DNA of 32,202 bases from Candidatus Omnitrophota bacterium (GCA_018812825.1 JAHJCJ010000005.1:1-32202), one strand, 5' to 3'; counted from the first letter of the stretch, positions 1 to 8,425 are shown. Translations and numbers: made by a program. The notes: generated by a model from the sequence alone, not told the origin.

Positions 1-1
1 G

Positions 2-751
2 CTGTTCCCGGTGCTCTTCGTCACCGTGGCTTGCGGGGCGATCAGCGGATTTCATTCAATTGTTGCCAGCGGCACTTCTTCTAAACAAATTAAAAAAGAG
101 ACTCATGTTTTACCTATAGGTTATGGGGCAATGTTAGTAGAGGGGTTAGTTGCGGTGGTTGCCCTTAGTACTATCATGGTGATTGGTAAAAATGATCCGC
201 TTACTAAGGGAGCTCCGCTTGCCATCTATGGCGCTGGCATGGCCAAGTTTTTTTCTATTCTTGGAATTCCGGAAAGATACGGCAATTCCTTTGGTGTCTT
301 AGCCTTGGCTACTTTTATTTTGACTACTCTTGATACTGCTACCCGACTGGCGAGGTATATTTTTCAGGAGTTTTTTAGCATGGAAAGTAAGAATTCCCGG
401 TATATAGCTACAGCGCTAACCTTATGTTTACCAACATTTTTTGTTTTGATAAACCTAAGGGATACCAATGGCAATATTGTTCCTGCCTGGAAGGTCATCT
501 GGCCTGTTTTTGGCGCCACTAACCAGCTATTGGCAGGTTTGGCTCTGATGGTGGTTGGAGTCTGGTTAAAGAAAAAAGGAAAACCTATCTGGTTTGTGGC
601 ATTACCCATGATATTTATGTTTGTAATGACCTTATGGGCATTGTTTATTATAATTTTGCAGTATGGATTCAGCTTGCTGGGAGTTATTGGTGGTATTTTG
701 TTGCTTTTAGCCGTTTTTTTGATTATAGAGGCAATTAGAATATTTTGCTAA
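2..751 (+). CDS. cstA: CstA family peptide/pyruvate transporter, C-terminal part (5' end outside window)
   Basis: This is an integral inner-membrane transporter of the carbon starvation CstA/BtsT family, which takes up peptides or pyruvate, probably coupled to protons. The reading frame is open from base 2, so the gene starts before the window; the GTG at 11 is internal. Family landmarks include PVLFVTVACGAISGFHS at the edge followed by the SGTSSKQ segment, LDTATRLARYIFQE, and WPVFGATNQLLAGLAL. At least five hydrophobic segments are visible, and the C-terminus is very hydrophobic. CstA relatives are often controlled by two-component systems, and a histidine kinase with two response regulators lies downstream, but a 197-bp gap separates them, so the link is inferred. 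Codons 1-15 are almost all G/C-ending while the rest is A/T-rich, which may mark a chimeric contig end. Confidence 0.9.
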   Translation: MFPVLFVTVACGAISGFHSIVASGTSSKQIKKETHVLPIGYGAMLVEGLVAVVALSTIMVIGKNDPLTKGAPLAIYGAGMAKFFSILGIPERYGNSFGVLALATFILTTLDTATRLARYIFQEFFSMESKNSRYIATALTLCLPTFFVLINLRDTNGNIVPAWKVIWPVFGATNQLLAGLALMVVGVWLKKKGKPIWFVALPMIFMFVMTLWALFIIILQYGFSLLGVIGGILLLLAVFLIIEAIRIFC

Positions 752-820
752 TTAATCATTTGTTGATTTCTGGATATAAGAGTGTATAGTCTTAATTAAG
801 TGAATTACAAGGGAGGTCCT

Positions 821-877
821 TTGAAGGGGAACAAAAAGGCAAACAAACAAATAAACAAAGATAGTTCTTTTAGTTAA
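821..877 (+). other. Possible 18-codon leader peptide ORF
   Basis: A TTG codon at 821 lies 4 nt after a strong Shine-Dalgarno sequence (GGGAGG, 811-816). It opens an 18-codon frame ending at TAA 875-877, rich in Lys and Asn (MKGNKKANKQINKDSSFS). It precedes a terminator-like hairpin at 892-928. Together they resemble a leader-attenuator arrangement, but the start is non-ATG and the peptide is short, so it could be a chance frame. Confidence 0.25.
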
Positions 878-891
878 TTGTTGAATACCGG

Positions 892-928
892 GCCAAGGTG
901 CTGTAGAAATACAGGCTTTGGGCTTTTT
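892..928 (+). terminator. Terminator-like/attenuator hairpin before the PAS gene
   Basis: CTGTA (901-905) pairs perfectly with TACAG (910-914) around a GAAA tetraloop. The stem continues imperfectly with GCCAAGG against CTTTGGGC, and five T residues follow (924-928). It lies 20 bases before the PAS gene start, downstream of any promoter in the gap, so it could end cstA transcription or attenuate the signalling operon. Confidence 0.45.
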
Positions 929-948
929 GCCTTTAAGGGAGGATAGTT

Positions 949-1980
949 ATGGCACAGGAAGATAAAACTAAAGAAGAGCTTATCGGAGAGATAGGGGTTT
1001 TGAAAAAACGGATAGCAGAACTTGAGTTGTTGAATAATGAGCGCAATCAGCAACAGCAGGATGCCATGCGTTTAGTTACAATAGTGCGTCAATCAAATGA
1101 TGCGATTATTATGCAGGATATTGATGGTGGGATTACCGTTTGGAACCGCGGCGCTGAATTGATGTATGGCTATAGCGAAAAAGAGGCTCTTGAGATGAAC
1201 ATTGAGCGCCTTACGCCTCCCGAGAAAGTGAGAGAGCAAAAGGAGTTTATTCATCGTCTGATAGCGGGCGAAGCGGTCGCCTCATTTGAAACCCAGCGGG
1301 TAACCAAGGGCGGCCGTATTCTCGATGTCTGGTTGACGGTGAACAAACTGATGGAGAATTCGATAAATAATGTTGACTCCACAGGCCATAATTTCACCAA
1401 TCCAATTGGTATTGCCTTAATAGAACGTGATATTACCGAGAGCAAGAAAATAAAAGAAGATCTTGAACGGAAAACGGAAATTCTAGAAGCCCAAAAGGAA
1501 GCTTCGCTTGATGGGTTGCTTATTGTTGACGAAAATGGGCAGAGGATTTTAACCAATAAACGGCTGCTTGAGCTATGGAAGGTGCCGCAGCATATTATCG
1601 AAGATAAGAATGACGAAGCGCTTCTGCAGTATGTGGTTAGTAAAATAAATGATCCAAAGCAGTTTTTGGATAAGGTAAAGTATCTTTATGTCCATAAGGA
1701 TGAAAAAAGCCGTGATGAGATAGAGTTTAAGGATGGGATGGTTCTTGACAGGTATTCCTCACCTGTTATTGATAAAAATGGCAAATACTTTGGGCGAATC
1801 TGGACCTTTCGCGATATCACTGAGCTTAAGCAGGCAGAGCAAGCGTTAAAAAAAGACCTGCATGATCTGGAAGTTTTTTATAAAGCTTCTATTGGCAGGG
1901 AAGAGCGCATATTGGAGCTCAAAAAGCAAATAAAAGAGCTCGCGCGTAAATTAGAAACATCAAATAGATTTAAAGGTTAG
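949..1980 (+). CDS. PAS-domain sensor protein without a kinase domain
   Basis: This is a cytoplasmic sensory protein of 343 aa. It has an N-terminal coiled coil (about residues 5-40), a first PAS/PAC unit (about 40-165, containing the typical TVWNRGAELMYGYSEKEAL stretch and ending near ERDITE) and a second PAS (about 173-297, ending FRDITELKQAE). The C-terminal helix holds FYKASIGREERILELKKQIKEL, the kind of linker that normally leads into a histidine kinase core, but the protein stops there with no HisKA or HATPase. It has no membrane segment. The start ATG is preceded by GGGAGGA (938-944). It lies just before a membrane histidine kinase and two receiver proteins, so it may act in trans on that kinase. 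The ligand or cofactor is unknown. Confidence 0.85.
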   Translation: MAQEDKTKEELIGEIGVLKKRIAELELLNNERNQQQQDAMRLVTIVRQSNDAIIMQDIDGGITVWNRGAELMYGYSEKEALEMNIERLTPPEKVREQKEFIHRLIAGEAVASFETQRVTKGGRILDVWLTVNKLMENSINNVDSTGHNFTNPIGIALIERDITESKKIKEDLERKTEILEAQKEASLDGLLIVDENGQRILTNKRLLELWKVPQHIIEDKNDEALLQYVVSKINDPKQFLDKVKYLYVHKDEKSRDEIEFKDGMVLDRYSSPVIDKNGKYFGRIWTFRDITELKQAEQALKKDLHDLEVFYKASIGREERILELKKQIKELARKLETSNRFKG

Positions 1981-2032
1981 GAGAGGGGAATGATAACTAT
2001 ATTCTTTTTTTTGCGGCCTTGCGTTTATCTTT

Positions 2033-4282
2033 ATGGCCATGGGGGCTTTCGGAATGACGGGTATTTATAATAAAGAAAAAGTTAAGATGCGGTTACTCGG
2101 AGGCTTCAGGCGTAAGTTTTTATTTTTTACAGTACTGTTCAGCTTAGCCCTTCTTGTTGCTAGTGCCTTGATATCGTATCTCTCAGGGGCATCTATATTG
2201 CGGAAGACCACCTTTAAGAACCAGCAGGCCATTGTGCAGTTGATGGTTAATAGTATCGGGGAAATGGTAGATTCTGAGGTTAAGGAATTAGAAGGCTATG
2301 TGGCAAGCCCGAGTATTTGGGAGGCTGTTATAAATGATGCCAACCTTCAATATTCAACAATTCCTGTTAAGGATCTGCCGGAATATTTTGCAAAAAAGGA
2401 TAAGGAATGGGAGGAGTCACCCCTTGATAGCCCCATAGTGAATAAGTGTATTAACACGCTGCTAAGCCTGCGCCTTAAGAATTTTATTGAGACAAAAGGC
2501 GATATTACTGAGATATCTATTACTGATAGATATGGCGCTCTTGTGGTGGCTTCGAAGAAGACAAGTAATTTTTATCAGGCGGATGAAAAGTGGTGGCAGA
2601 AAACCTTTGATGGAGGAAAAGGGAGTATTTTTATTAGTGAAACTGACTTTGATGAATCCAGCAACACCTGGTCTATTGTTTTATCGGTGCCGGTGTACGG
2701 CAAAGACGCAGAAGTAATCGGTGTGTGCAAGGCAGTTTATAATGCATTAAGGTTTTCTGGTTTAGTTTCTAAGTTCAAAATAGGATCCACTGGCCGGGCT
2801 ATTTTGTTTGATAATAATGGCAAGCCTATATGCCAAAGCGGGCATAAACTTATTAAAAACAAAAGTTTAATTCTTCCTGAATGGAAGGTGATTAAAGAGG
2901 CACAATCCAAGGAAACTTTTAGATCAAACGCCTATGTTCGTCAGGACACAGGCAATGTTTTTTTAATCTCTTGGGCGGCAGTTTTACAGAAAGACTTATT
3001 ACAACAAGGTGTAAAATTGATCGCCTGTGTTGAGCAGGACGTCAAGGAAATAACTGCAGGCCAGGGTTTTATTCCTTTATCGTATTTCGTAGTTTTGTTT
3101 GCGGTATTGGTGATTTTGTCAATGTACTTTAGTTTTTTGTTTATACGCTTGTTAATACGGCCTATTGAGAAGATGCGCTTAGGGATGCATGAAGTTGCGT
3201 CGGGTAACCTTAGCTACTACTTGAATTTAAAAAGCGGCGATGAGCTCGAAGACCTCGTGGATTCATTTAATGCGATGATTGATAAGCTGCGCAAGACCCT
3301 GGTTTCCAAGAATGCCTTGATTATGGAAGTTGCTGAACGTAAACAGATAGAGTCTATGTTTGAAGAGTCTAAGAATAAGCTGGAGAAACAGGCCCAGGAA
3401 TTAAGCACCCAACTGAAAGAGACGGAGAAGACGCATGAGGTAATGATGAGCATGCTAGAAGATAACAACATTATCAGGGAGGCGTTGGAAAAGAGTTTAA
3501 CAGAACTAAAACAGGCGCAGGAGATGATGGTGCAGGTAGCAAAATTAGGAGCGGTAGGCCAATTGGCTAGTGGAGTAGCGCATGAAGTTAAGAATCCTTT
3601 AGGGATAATTTTGCAGGGTATAAATTATCTGGAGCATAAAATACCAGACACAGAAAAAGACGTGCGCGAGGTTCTGGATATGATAAAAGACGGCATAAAC
3701 CGCGCAGACAGAATTATTAATGGCCTGCTTGATTTTTCCAAGTCTACTAAATTAGAATTAAATCCGGAAGATATAAATGCCGTATTGGAAAGTTCAATAA
3801 ATTTAGCGCAGGTCTCTACCAGATTTTCTGGGGTGCAAATAGTTAAGGAGATGGGAAGGCATATTCCTAAAACAAAAATCGATAAGAATAAAATGGAACA
3901 GGTATTTATTAATATTTTAGTAAATGCGGCTCAAGCTATGGATAATAAAGGGAAAATTACGGTGCGTAGTTATGTAAAGAAATTAGAAAAGACCAGGGAT
4001 TCACTAATTAACAGTGAAGTTGATTATTTTAATGCCGGTGAGGAAGTTTTGATAGTTGAGGTTGAGGATACGGGTACGGGAATCCCTGAAGAGAACCTGA
4101 AGAAAATATTTGAAGCCTTTTTTTCTACAAAAGGACCTAAAGGAGGGGCGGGTTTAGGTTTAGGGATATGTTTGAACATAGTGAATATGCATAAAGGCTT
4201 AATTGATGTAGAGAGCCAGGTAGGGAAAGGGACTAAAATAACGATTACCTTGAAATTAGCCACGGAGGGGAGAAATGCCTAA
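2033..4282 (+). CDS. Membrane histidine kinase with Cache sensor and HAMP
   Basis: This is a hybrid-free sensor kinase. Visible parts are TM1 (about residues 29-50), a large extracytoplasmic Cache-like sensor (about 51-345), TM2 (about 350-373), a HAMP domain (371-424), a coiled coil, and HisKA with the phospho-acceptor H517 in AHEVKNPLG. The ATPase domain has N631 in the N-box, D679-TGTGIP and the G-rich GLGLG at 707-711. All catalytic motifs look intact. The start is uncertain. ATG 2033 is the first start in the open frame but has no ribosome site, and ATG 2087 (residue 19) fits the usual kinase N-terminus. A good site (GAGAGGGG) sits before ATG 1990 in another frame, which joins this one if one T of an 8-T run is removed. 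It overlaps the first response regulator by 8 bp. Confidence 0.92.
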   Translation: MAMGAFGMTGIYNKEKVKMRLLGGFRRKFLFFTVLFSLALLVASALISYLSGASILRKTTFKNQQAIVQLMVNSIGEMVDSEVKELEGYVASPSIWEAVINDANLQYSTIPVKDLPEYFAKKDKEWEESPLDSPIVNKCINTLLSLRLKNFIETKGDITEISITDRYGALVVASKKTSNFYQADEKWWQKTFDGGKGSIFISETDFDESSNTWSIVLSVPVYGKDAEVIGVCKAVYNALRFSGLVSKFKIGSTGRAILFDNNGKPICQSGHKLIKNKSLILPEWKVIKEAQSKETFRSNAYVRQDTGNVFLISWAAVLQKDLLQQGVKLIACVEQDVKEITAGQGFIPLSYFVVLFAVLVILSMYFSFLFIRLLIRPIEKMRLGMHEVASGNLSYYLNLKSGDELEDLVDSFNAMIDKLRKTLVSKNALIMEVAERKQIESMFEESKNKLEKQAQELSTQLKETEKTHEVMMSMLEDNNIIREALEKSLTELKQAQEMMVQVAKLGAVGQLASGVAHEVKNPLGIILQGINYLEHKIPDTEKDVREVLDMIKDGINRADRIINGLLDFSKSTKLELNPEDINAVLESSINLAQVSTRFSGVQIVKEMGRHIPKTKIDKNKMEQVFINILVNAAQAMDNKGKITVRSYVKKLEKTRDSLINSEVDYFNAGEEVLIVEVEDTGTGIPEENLKKIFEAFFSTKGPKGGAGLGLGICLNIVNMHKGLIDVESQVGKGTKITITLKLATEGRNA

Positions 4283-4700
4283 GAAAAAGATATTAGTTAT
4301 AGATGACGAGAAGAATCTTTGTTTTCTGTTAAAATCAAATTTAGAAAATATCGGAGAATACGTTGTGGATGTTGCTTATTCCGGTGAAGAGGGCTTAACG
4401 AAGGCAAAAGAAACAGAGTATGATTTAGTGATTACGGATTTTAGGATGCCTGGATTAAATGGCAGGGATGTGCTAAATACGCTTAAGGATATGAGGCCAA
4501 ATTCTCCGGTAGTACTTTGTTCTGTTTATCATGATGACATCAGTACGATTACCGCTTTAGATATAGCCAAGGCTGATGGGTTAATCACAAAGCCTTTTGA
4601 TAGCAAGCAGCTTCATAATACGATAAAAGAGATTTTAGCTGATAGTCACAGGATGAGTAAGGCTAAAATTAAAAAGGAGGCTAGGGATGGCAAAAAATAA
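4275..4700 (+). CDS. Single-domain response regulator (CheY-like)
   Basis: A 141-aa receiver domain with a short charged tail and no output domain. It has the acidic pair D10/D11, phospho-acceptor D55 (VITDFRMPG), switch residue S83 and invariant K106 in ITKPF. It would receive phosphate from the kinase encoded immediately upstream, with which it overlaps by 8 bp, so translation is probably coupled. GGAGGGG precedes the ATG. The C-terminal tail overlaps the next response regulator gene. Without a DNA-binding domain it probably acts through protein contacts or in a phosphorelay. Confidence 0.9.
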   Translation: MPKKKILVIDDEKNLCFLLKSNLENIGEYVVDVAYSGEEGLTKAKETEYDLVITDFRMPGLNGRDVLNTLKDMRPNSPVVLCSVYHDDISTITALDIAKADGLITKPFDSKQLHNTIKEILADSHRMSKAKIKKEARDGKK

Positions 4701-5079
4701 GATATTAGTTGTTGATGATGAAGTAGATTTTATCAAGCTGTTAAAATTTAATCTTGAAGAAACCGGGAAATATGAAGTATTGGCTTTGTCCAATGCGAAT
4801 GATATTATATCCCAGGTTCATGTTTTTAAACCTGATCTTATTCTGCTTGATATTATTATGCCCGGAATAAAGGGGATTGAGGTTTGTGAGATGTTAAATA
4901 ATGATATGATCGGTAAAGGGATACCTATTATTATTCTCTCCGCATTGGCTAAAGGCGCAGACAAGTATAGGGCTTTTAAGGTAGGAGTAGTGGACTATAT
5001 GGGCAAGCCAATTGAAATAGACCACTTGATTGTAAAAATAGATAAATATATTCAATTTAAACAACGCGCAGAAGGCTAA
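4687..5079 (+). CDS. Single-domain response regulator, second in tandem
   Basis: A 130-aa receiver domain with D10/D11, phospho-acceptor D55 (LILLDIIMPG), a Ser in the IILSA switch position and Lys in YMGKPI. It has no output domain. It starts inside the end of the preceding regulator (14-bp overlap) after AAAAGGAGG. The two receivers share their opening motif (KILVxDDE, then a FNLE/SNLE helix) and may be a tandem duplication or two branches from one kinase. It is the last gene of the signalling operon. Confidence 0.9.
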   Translation: MAKNKILVVDDEVDFIKLLKFNLEETGKYEVLALSNANDIISQVHVFKPDLILLDIIMPGIKGIEVCEMLNNDMIGKGIPIIILSALAKGADKYRAFKVGVVDYMGKPIEIDHLIVKIDKYIQFKQRAEG

Positions 5080-5087
5080 GAAGGCTA

Positions 5088-5208
5088 AAGACGCTTTATA
5101 TAATTAGTTCATCCTCTTTCGGTTACAAAACAATTATCAAGGTTTAGTAAGCAGTAATTGTTTCTTAACTTCAAGACATATAAGGAGATATATAAAGCGT
5201 CTTGAAGT
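5088..5208. repeat. Nested and competing inverted repeats between response regulator and moxR
   Basis: AAGACGCTTTATATA (5088-5102) is exactly complementary to TATATAAAGCGTCTT (5189-5203). Inside lies AAACAATTA (5128-5136) against TAATTGTTT (5155-5163). ACTTCAAGAC (5168-5177) pairs with GTCTTGAAGT (5199-5208), which competes with the outer repeat for 5199-5203. The right arm recurs exactly before another promoter at 21732-21746. Confidence 0.7.
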
Positions 5209-5218
5209 AATTTTTTTC

Positions 5219-5259
5219 TTGACAAGCTATTAAAAAAGTAATAATTTTATAGGTATAAT
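5219..5259 (+). promoter_or_regulatory. Sigma70-like promoter of the Bat operon
   Basis: A consensus TTGACA (5219-5224) is followed after 17 bp by TAATTT (5242-5247). A perfect TATAAT lies at 5254-5259 but is 29 bp away, so it would need another -35. The repeated element AAAGCGTCTT ends 15 bp before the TTGACA. The moxR ribosome site AAAGGAGG is at 5321-5328. Confidence 0.6.
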
Positions 5260-5334
5260 TTTCATAAAAAAGGAGGCCCTGATTCGCTTACGCTCGTCAA
5301 GATTATTCCGGATAAAATAAAAAGGAGGAAAAAA

Positions 5335-6327
5335 ATGAATACCGGCCTTACTGCTATAAACGAAAAAGTCCAGAAAGAAAGTTTATTTGTGCAAAGCCTG
5401 ATTGCTGAAATTGGCAAAGTTATTGTTGGCCAAAAGTATTTAATTGAGAGGCTGTTGATAGGGTTATTTGCCAATGGGCATATACTGGTTGAAGGCGTGC
5501 CTGGTTTAGCCAAGACCTTGTCCATTAAGACATTAGCTCAAGTTATAAATACAAAATTTCAGAGGATACAGTTTACGCCGGACCTGTTGCCCGCGGATTT
5601 GATTGGCACGCTTATTTATAATCCTAAGGAAGGGGTATTTTCTACTAAGAAAGGGCCGATATTCGCTAATATTATCTTAGCTGATGAAATAAACCGCGCG
5701 CCGGCAAAAGTGCAAAGCGCGCTTCTTGAGGCGATGCAGGAAAGGCAGGTTACTATTGGCGAGAATACCTTTAAGCTGGATGACCCGTTTTTAGTTATGG
5801 CTACCCAGAATCCCATAGAGCAGGAAGGAACTTATCCCCTTCCTGAAGCGCAGATTGACAGGTTCATGCTTAAAATTAATATTACTTATCCTAATATTGA
5901 AGAGGAGCACCAGATTTTAAAACGCATGGCTTTTACTGAAAACAAAATTGGGGTAAAGTCAATCGTAGAGTCACAGGATATTATCCGGGCGCGCAGCGTA
6001 GTTGACGAAGTCTATATGGATGAAAAAATAGAAAAATACATCCTGGATATAGTTTTTGCCACTAGGGAGCCGAAAAAATACAAACTTGATGAGCTCGCAG
6101 GGCTTATACAGTATGGTGCTTCCCCCAGGGCGAGTATTTACCTTATGTTGGCTTCTAAGGCTTATGCCTTTATACAGGGCAGGGGATATGTTACTCCCCA
6201 GGATGTAAAATCTATCGGCCCGGATGTGTTGCGGCATCGGGTCATTGTAAGCTATGAGGCAGAGGCTGAAGAGAAGACCTCAGATGATATAATCAAAAAG
6301 ATATTTACCGATGTAGAAGTTCCTTAA
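5335..6327 (+). CDS. MoxR family AAA+ ATPase
   Basis: A 330-aa MoxR-type AAA+ ATPase, normally a chaperone that loads or remodels von Willebrand factor A proteins encoded beside it. Walker A is GVPGLAKT at residues 54-61, Walker B is ILADEINRAP with D117-E118, and the family motifs ALLEAMQERQVTIG, ATQNPIEQEGTYPLPEAQIDRF and GASPRA are all present. The C-terminal helical lid is complete, so the length is normal. AAAGGAGG with a 6-nt spacer fixes the start at ATG 5335. It is the first gene of a nine-gene Bat-type operon behind its own promoter. Confidence 0.95.
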   Translation: MNTGLTAINEKVQKESLFVQSLIAEIGKVIVGQKYLIERLLIGLFANGHILVEGVPGLAKTLSIKTLAQVINTKFQRIQFTPDLLPADLIGTLIYNPKEGVFSTKKGPIFANIILADEINRAPAKVQSALLEAMQERQVTIGENTFKLDDPFLVMATQNPIEQEGTYPLPEAQIDRFMLKINITYPNIEEEHQILKRMAFTENKIGVKSIVESQDIIRARSVVDEVYMDEKIEKYILDIVFATREPKKYKLDELAGLIQYGASPRASIYLMLASKAYAFIQGRGYVTPQDVKSIGPDVLRHRVIVSYEAEAEEKTSDDIIKKIFTDVEVP

Positions 6328-6335
6328 AAACAAAT

Positions 6336-7220
6336 ATGATTCCTAAAGAAGTCCTGAAAAATATCCGTCGTATCCAGATAACTACCTCGCGTATGGTCAC
6401 TGATGTATTTGCCGGACAGTACCAGAGCGTGTTTAAAGGTAAGGGTATGGAATTTGATGAGGTGCGGGAGTATCAGCCAGGGGATGAGATTCGTTCTATA
6501 GACTGGAATGTTACCGCCAGAATGGGCAATCCCTATATCAAGAAGTTTGTGGAAGAGAGGGAGTTGACAGTAATGCTTATTTTGGATATGTCGCCTTCTT
6601 CTTTTTTCGGCACGAGAAATCAGCTTAAGATGCAACTTGCGGCTGAGATTTGTTCGGTTTTAGCGCTTGCTGCGATAAAAAATAATGATAAGGTAGGTTT
6701 TATTGCCTTTACCGAAAAAATCGAAAAGTTTATTCCTGCGCGCAAAGGCCTGCGCCATGTTTTACGCATCATTAGCGAGGCCCTATACTCTAAGCCTAGA
6801 GGCAAGAAAACAGATATCGTCGCAGCCTTAGAATACCTGAATAAAGTTACTACACGCAAGACAGTAACATTTGTTATTTCTGATTTCTATGCGCCTGATT
6901 TTAAAAAGATGCTGGCGGTAAGCAACAAGCGCCATGATATTGTCGCTATAACCGTAACTGATCCCAGGGAGCTAGAGCTTACGGATGTAGGGATAGTAAA
7001 ATTAGAGGATTTAGAGAGCGGCCAAACTTTTATGGTAGATACTTCAGATATTGGCTTGCGCAAGAAATACAACAATGACGCTAAACAAAGGCAAGAAGAC
7101 AGGGATATGTTATTTCGTTCGATAAACGTGGATACTATTGATGTCAGGACAGATATGCCTTATGCACAGAGCTTGTTTAGGTTCTTTAAGACCAGGGAGA
7201 GGAGGCTAAGGATAAGATGA
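6336..7220 (+). CDS. DUF58 protein (VWA-like partner of MoxR)
   Basis: A 294-aa cytoplasmic DUF58 protein. The signature GMEFDEVREYQPGDEIRSID (residues 38-57), with WNVTARMG following, is diagnostic. The VWA-like fold that follows has a MIDAS-type DMSPS at 84-88. The start is 8 bp after moxR with no clear ribosome site, so translational coupling is likely. Known relatives are encoded next to MoxR ATPases and are thought to act with them in envelope or stress functions. It overlaps the next gene by 4 bp (ATGA). Confidence 0.92.
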   Translation: MIPKEVLKNIRRIQITTSRMVTDVFAGQYQSVFKGKGMEFDEVREYQPGDEIRSIDWNVTARMGNPYIKKFVEERELTVMLILDMSPSSFFGTRNQLKMQLAAEICSVLALAAIKNNDKVGFIAFTEKIEKFIPARKGLRHVLRIISEALYSKPRGKKTDIVAALEYLNKVTTRKTVTFVISDFYAPDFKKMLAVSNKRHDIVAITVTDPRELELTDVGIVKLEDLESGQTFMVDTSDIGLRKKYNNDAKQRQEDRDMLFRSINVDTIDVRTDMPYAQSLFRFFKTRERRLRIR

Positions 7221-8425
7221 AGAAGAATTTGAAAATTATTTTAATTGCCATTATTCTACTTGTTGTAATAGGTGGCCTATTTTTTGTAAAAAATATTGCT
7301 AGTTTTGCAAATAGCAATCAGAAATCAGCCTGGACAGATAAGATGCAATTGGAGTATGCCAACACCTTGCTTGCTAAAGGGTTGAATGCCGATGCCGCGC
7401 AGGCGTTTGAGGTTTATATAGGAGAAGGCCGCGCAGGTAAAAAGGATCTGGCAAGTATATGCAATAAATTAGGCAATATTTATATGGATTTAAAAGAGTA
7501 CGAAAAGGCATTAGCCAGTTTTTATAAGAGTGAGTTATTTGATCCTAATGCGGATTATCGGCTGGATATGAACCAGAAGATAGTCAGCGCTTTAGAAAAC
7601 TTAGGCTTGAGCCAGCAGGCGCAATTTGAGTTAGAGAGCCGTACATCGATTAAACCAACTTTACAAAAGAACGAAAAGATTGTCGTGAGGATCGGCAAAA
7701 GAGAGATTACCAATGAAGAGATTGATACGGTTATTAATCGGCTTCCCAAGCAGGTAAGGCAGGGGTTAAACAGCAATGATGCCAAATTTAGGTTTATCCG
7801 GGAGTACGTGGCCACGGAGGTACTTTATGAAAAAGGAAAAAAGCTTGGGCTGGATAAAAATATTAATACTCGCTCTGCGGTAGAAGACTTTAAGAAACAG
7901 CTTGTCTTGCAGGAGTTGCTTCAGGATGAAATAAAAAAAGAATTAAAGCTTACCCCTGAAGATGTCTTGTTGTATTATAATGCCAATAAGGATAGATACA
8001 GCTATCCTGAAAGGGCCAAGGTGTCGTTTCTTGAACTTAATGATCCGGCCAAAAGCGATGAAGCAGCTGCTAAACTTAAACAGGGTAAAGGCAAAATAAT
8101 CGAGCAGTGGATTAATAAGGGTTCTGTTTTCCTGCCGGAGGATATAGGAGAATCAAAAGAGGCAGTAGAAAATATTTTTAAGCAGCAAAAGGGTGAGGTT
8201 GTTAATCCGGTCAGGATTAAAGATAAGTTGTATATGTTTATGATTAATGAAAAAGAACCTAAGAGGGAGAAAGCTTTTGAAGAAGTAAAAGATCAGGTTG
8301 AGGGCCAATACCGTGGGCAGAAAGAACAGCAGATTGTGCAATCTTTGCTGGATAAAGCCTTGGAGCAACAGGAAGTTGAAATCTTATACCAACCGAAAGC
8401 TGAAAATGAGAAAGTTTCAAAATGA
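7217..8425 (+). CDS. Membrane-anchored TPR protein with SurA/PpiC-like (parvulin) domain
   Basis: 402 aa. An N-terminal hydrophobic helix (about residues 5-26) acts as anchor or signal. TPR-like helices follow (about 45-135, including CNKLGNIYMDLKEYEKALAS). A SurA-N-like helical region starts at VVRIGKREITNEEIDTVI. The C-terminal part is parvulin-like (SYPERAKVSFLEL, then GEVVNPVRIKDKLYMFMI). The central GGDLG region typical of active parvulins is missing, so the prolyl isomerase is probably inactive and chaperone-like. A SurA-type gene is not a standard Bat operon member, so its placement suggests a folding role for the exported Bat parts. It overlaps both neighbours by 4 bp. Confidence 0.75.
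   Translation: MKKNLKIILIAIILLVVIGGLFFVKNIASFANSNQKSAWTDKMQLEYANTLLAKGLNADAAQAFEVYIGEGRAGKKDLASICNKLGNIYMDLKEYEKALASFYKSELFDPNADYRLDMNQKIVSALENLGLSQQAQFELESRTSIKPTLQKNEKIVVRIGKREITNEEIDTVINRLPKQVRQGLNSNDAKFRFIREYVATEVLYEKGKKLGLDKNINTRSAVEDFKKQLVLQELLQDEIKKELKLTPEDVLLYYNANKDRYSYPERAKVSFLELNDPAKSDEAAAKLKQGKGKIIEQWINKGSVFLPEDIGESKEAVENIFKQQKGEVVNPVRIKDKLYMFMINEKEPKREKAFEEVKDQVEGQYRGQKEQQIVQSLLDKALEQQEVEILYQPKAENEKVSK

Noticed and set aside
832..890. Second c-di-GMP riboswitch before the PAS gene (AAGGCAAAC and CAAAGATA are present)
   Set aside because: The GNRA-capped helix and the paired second helix cannot be formed, and the region is simple A-rich sequence.
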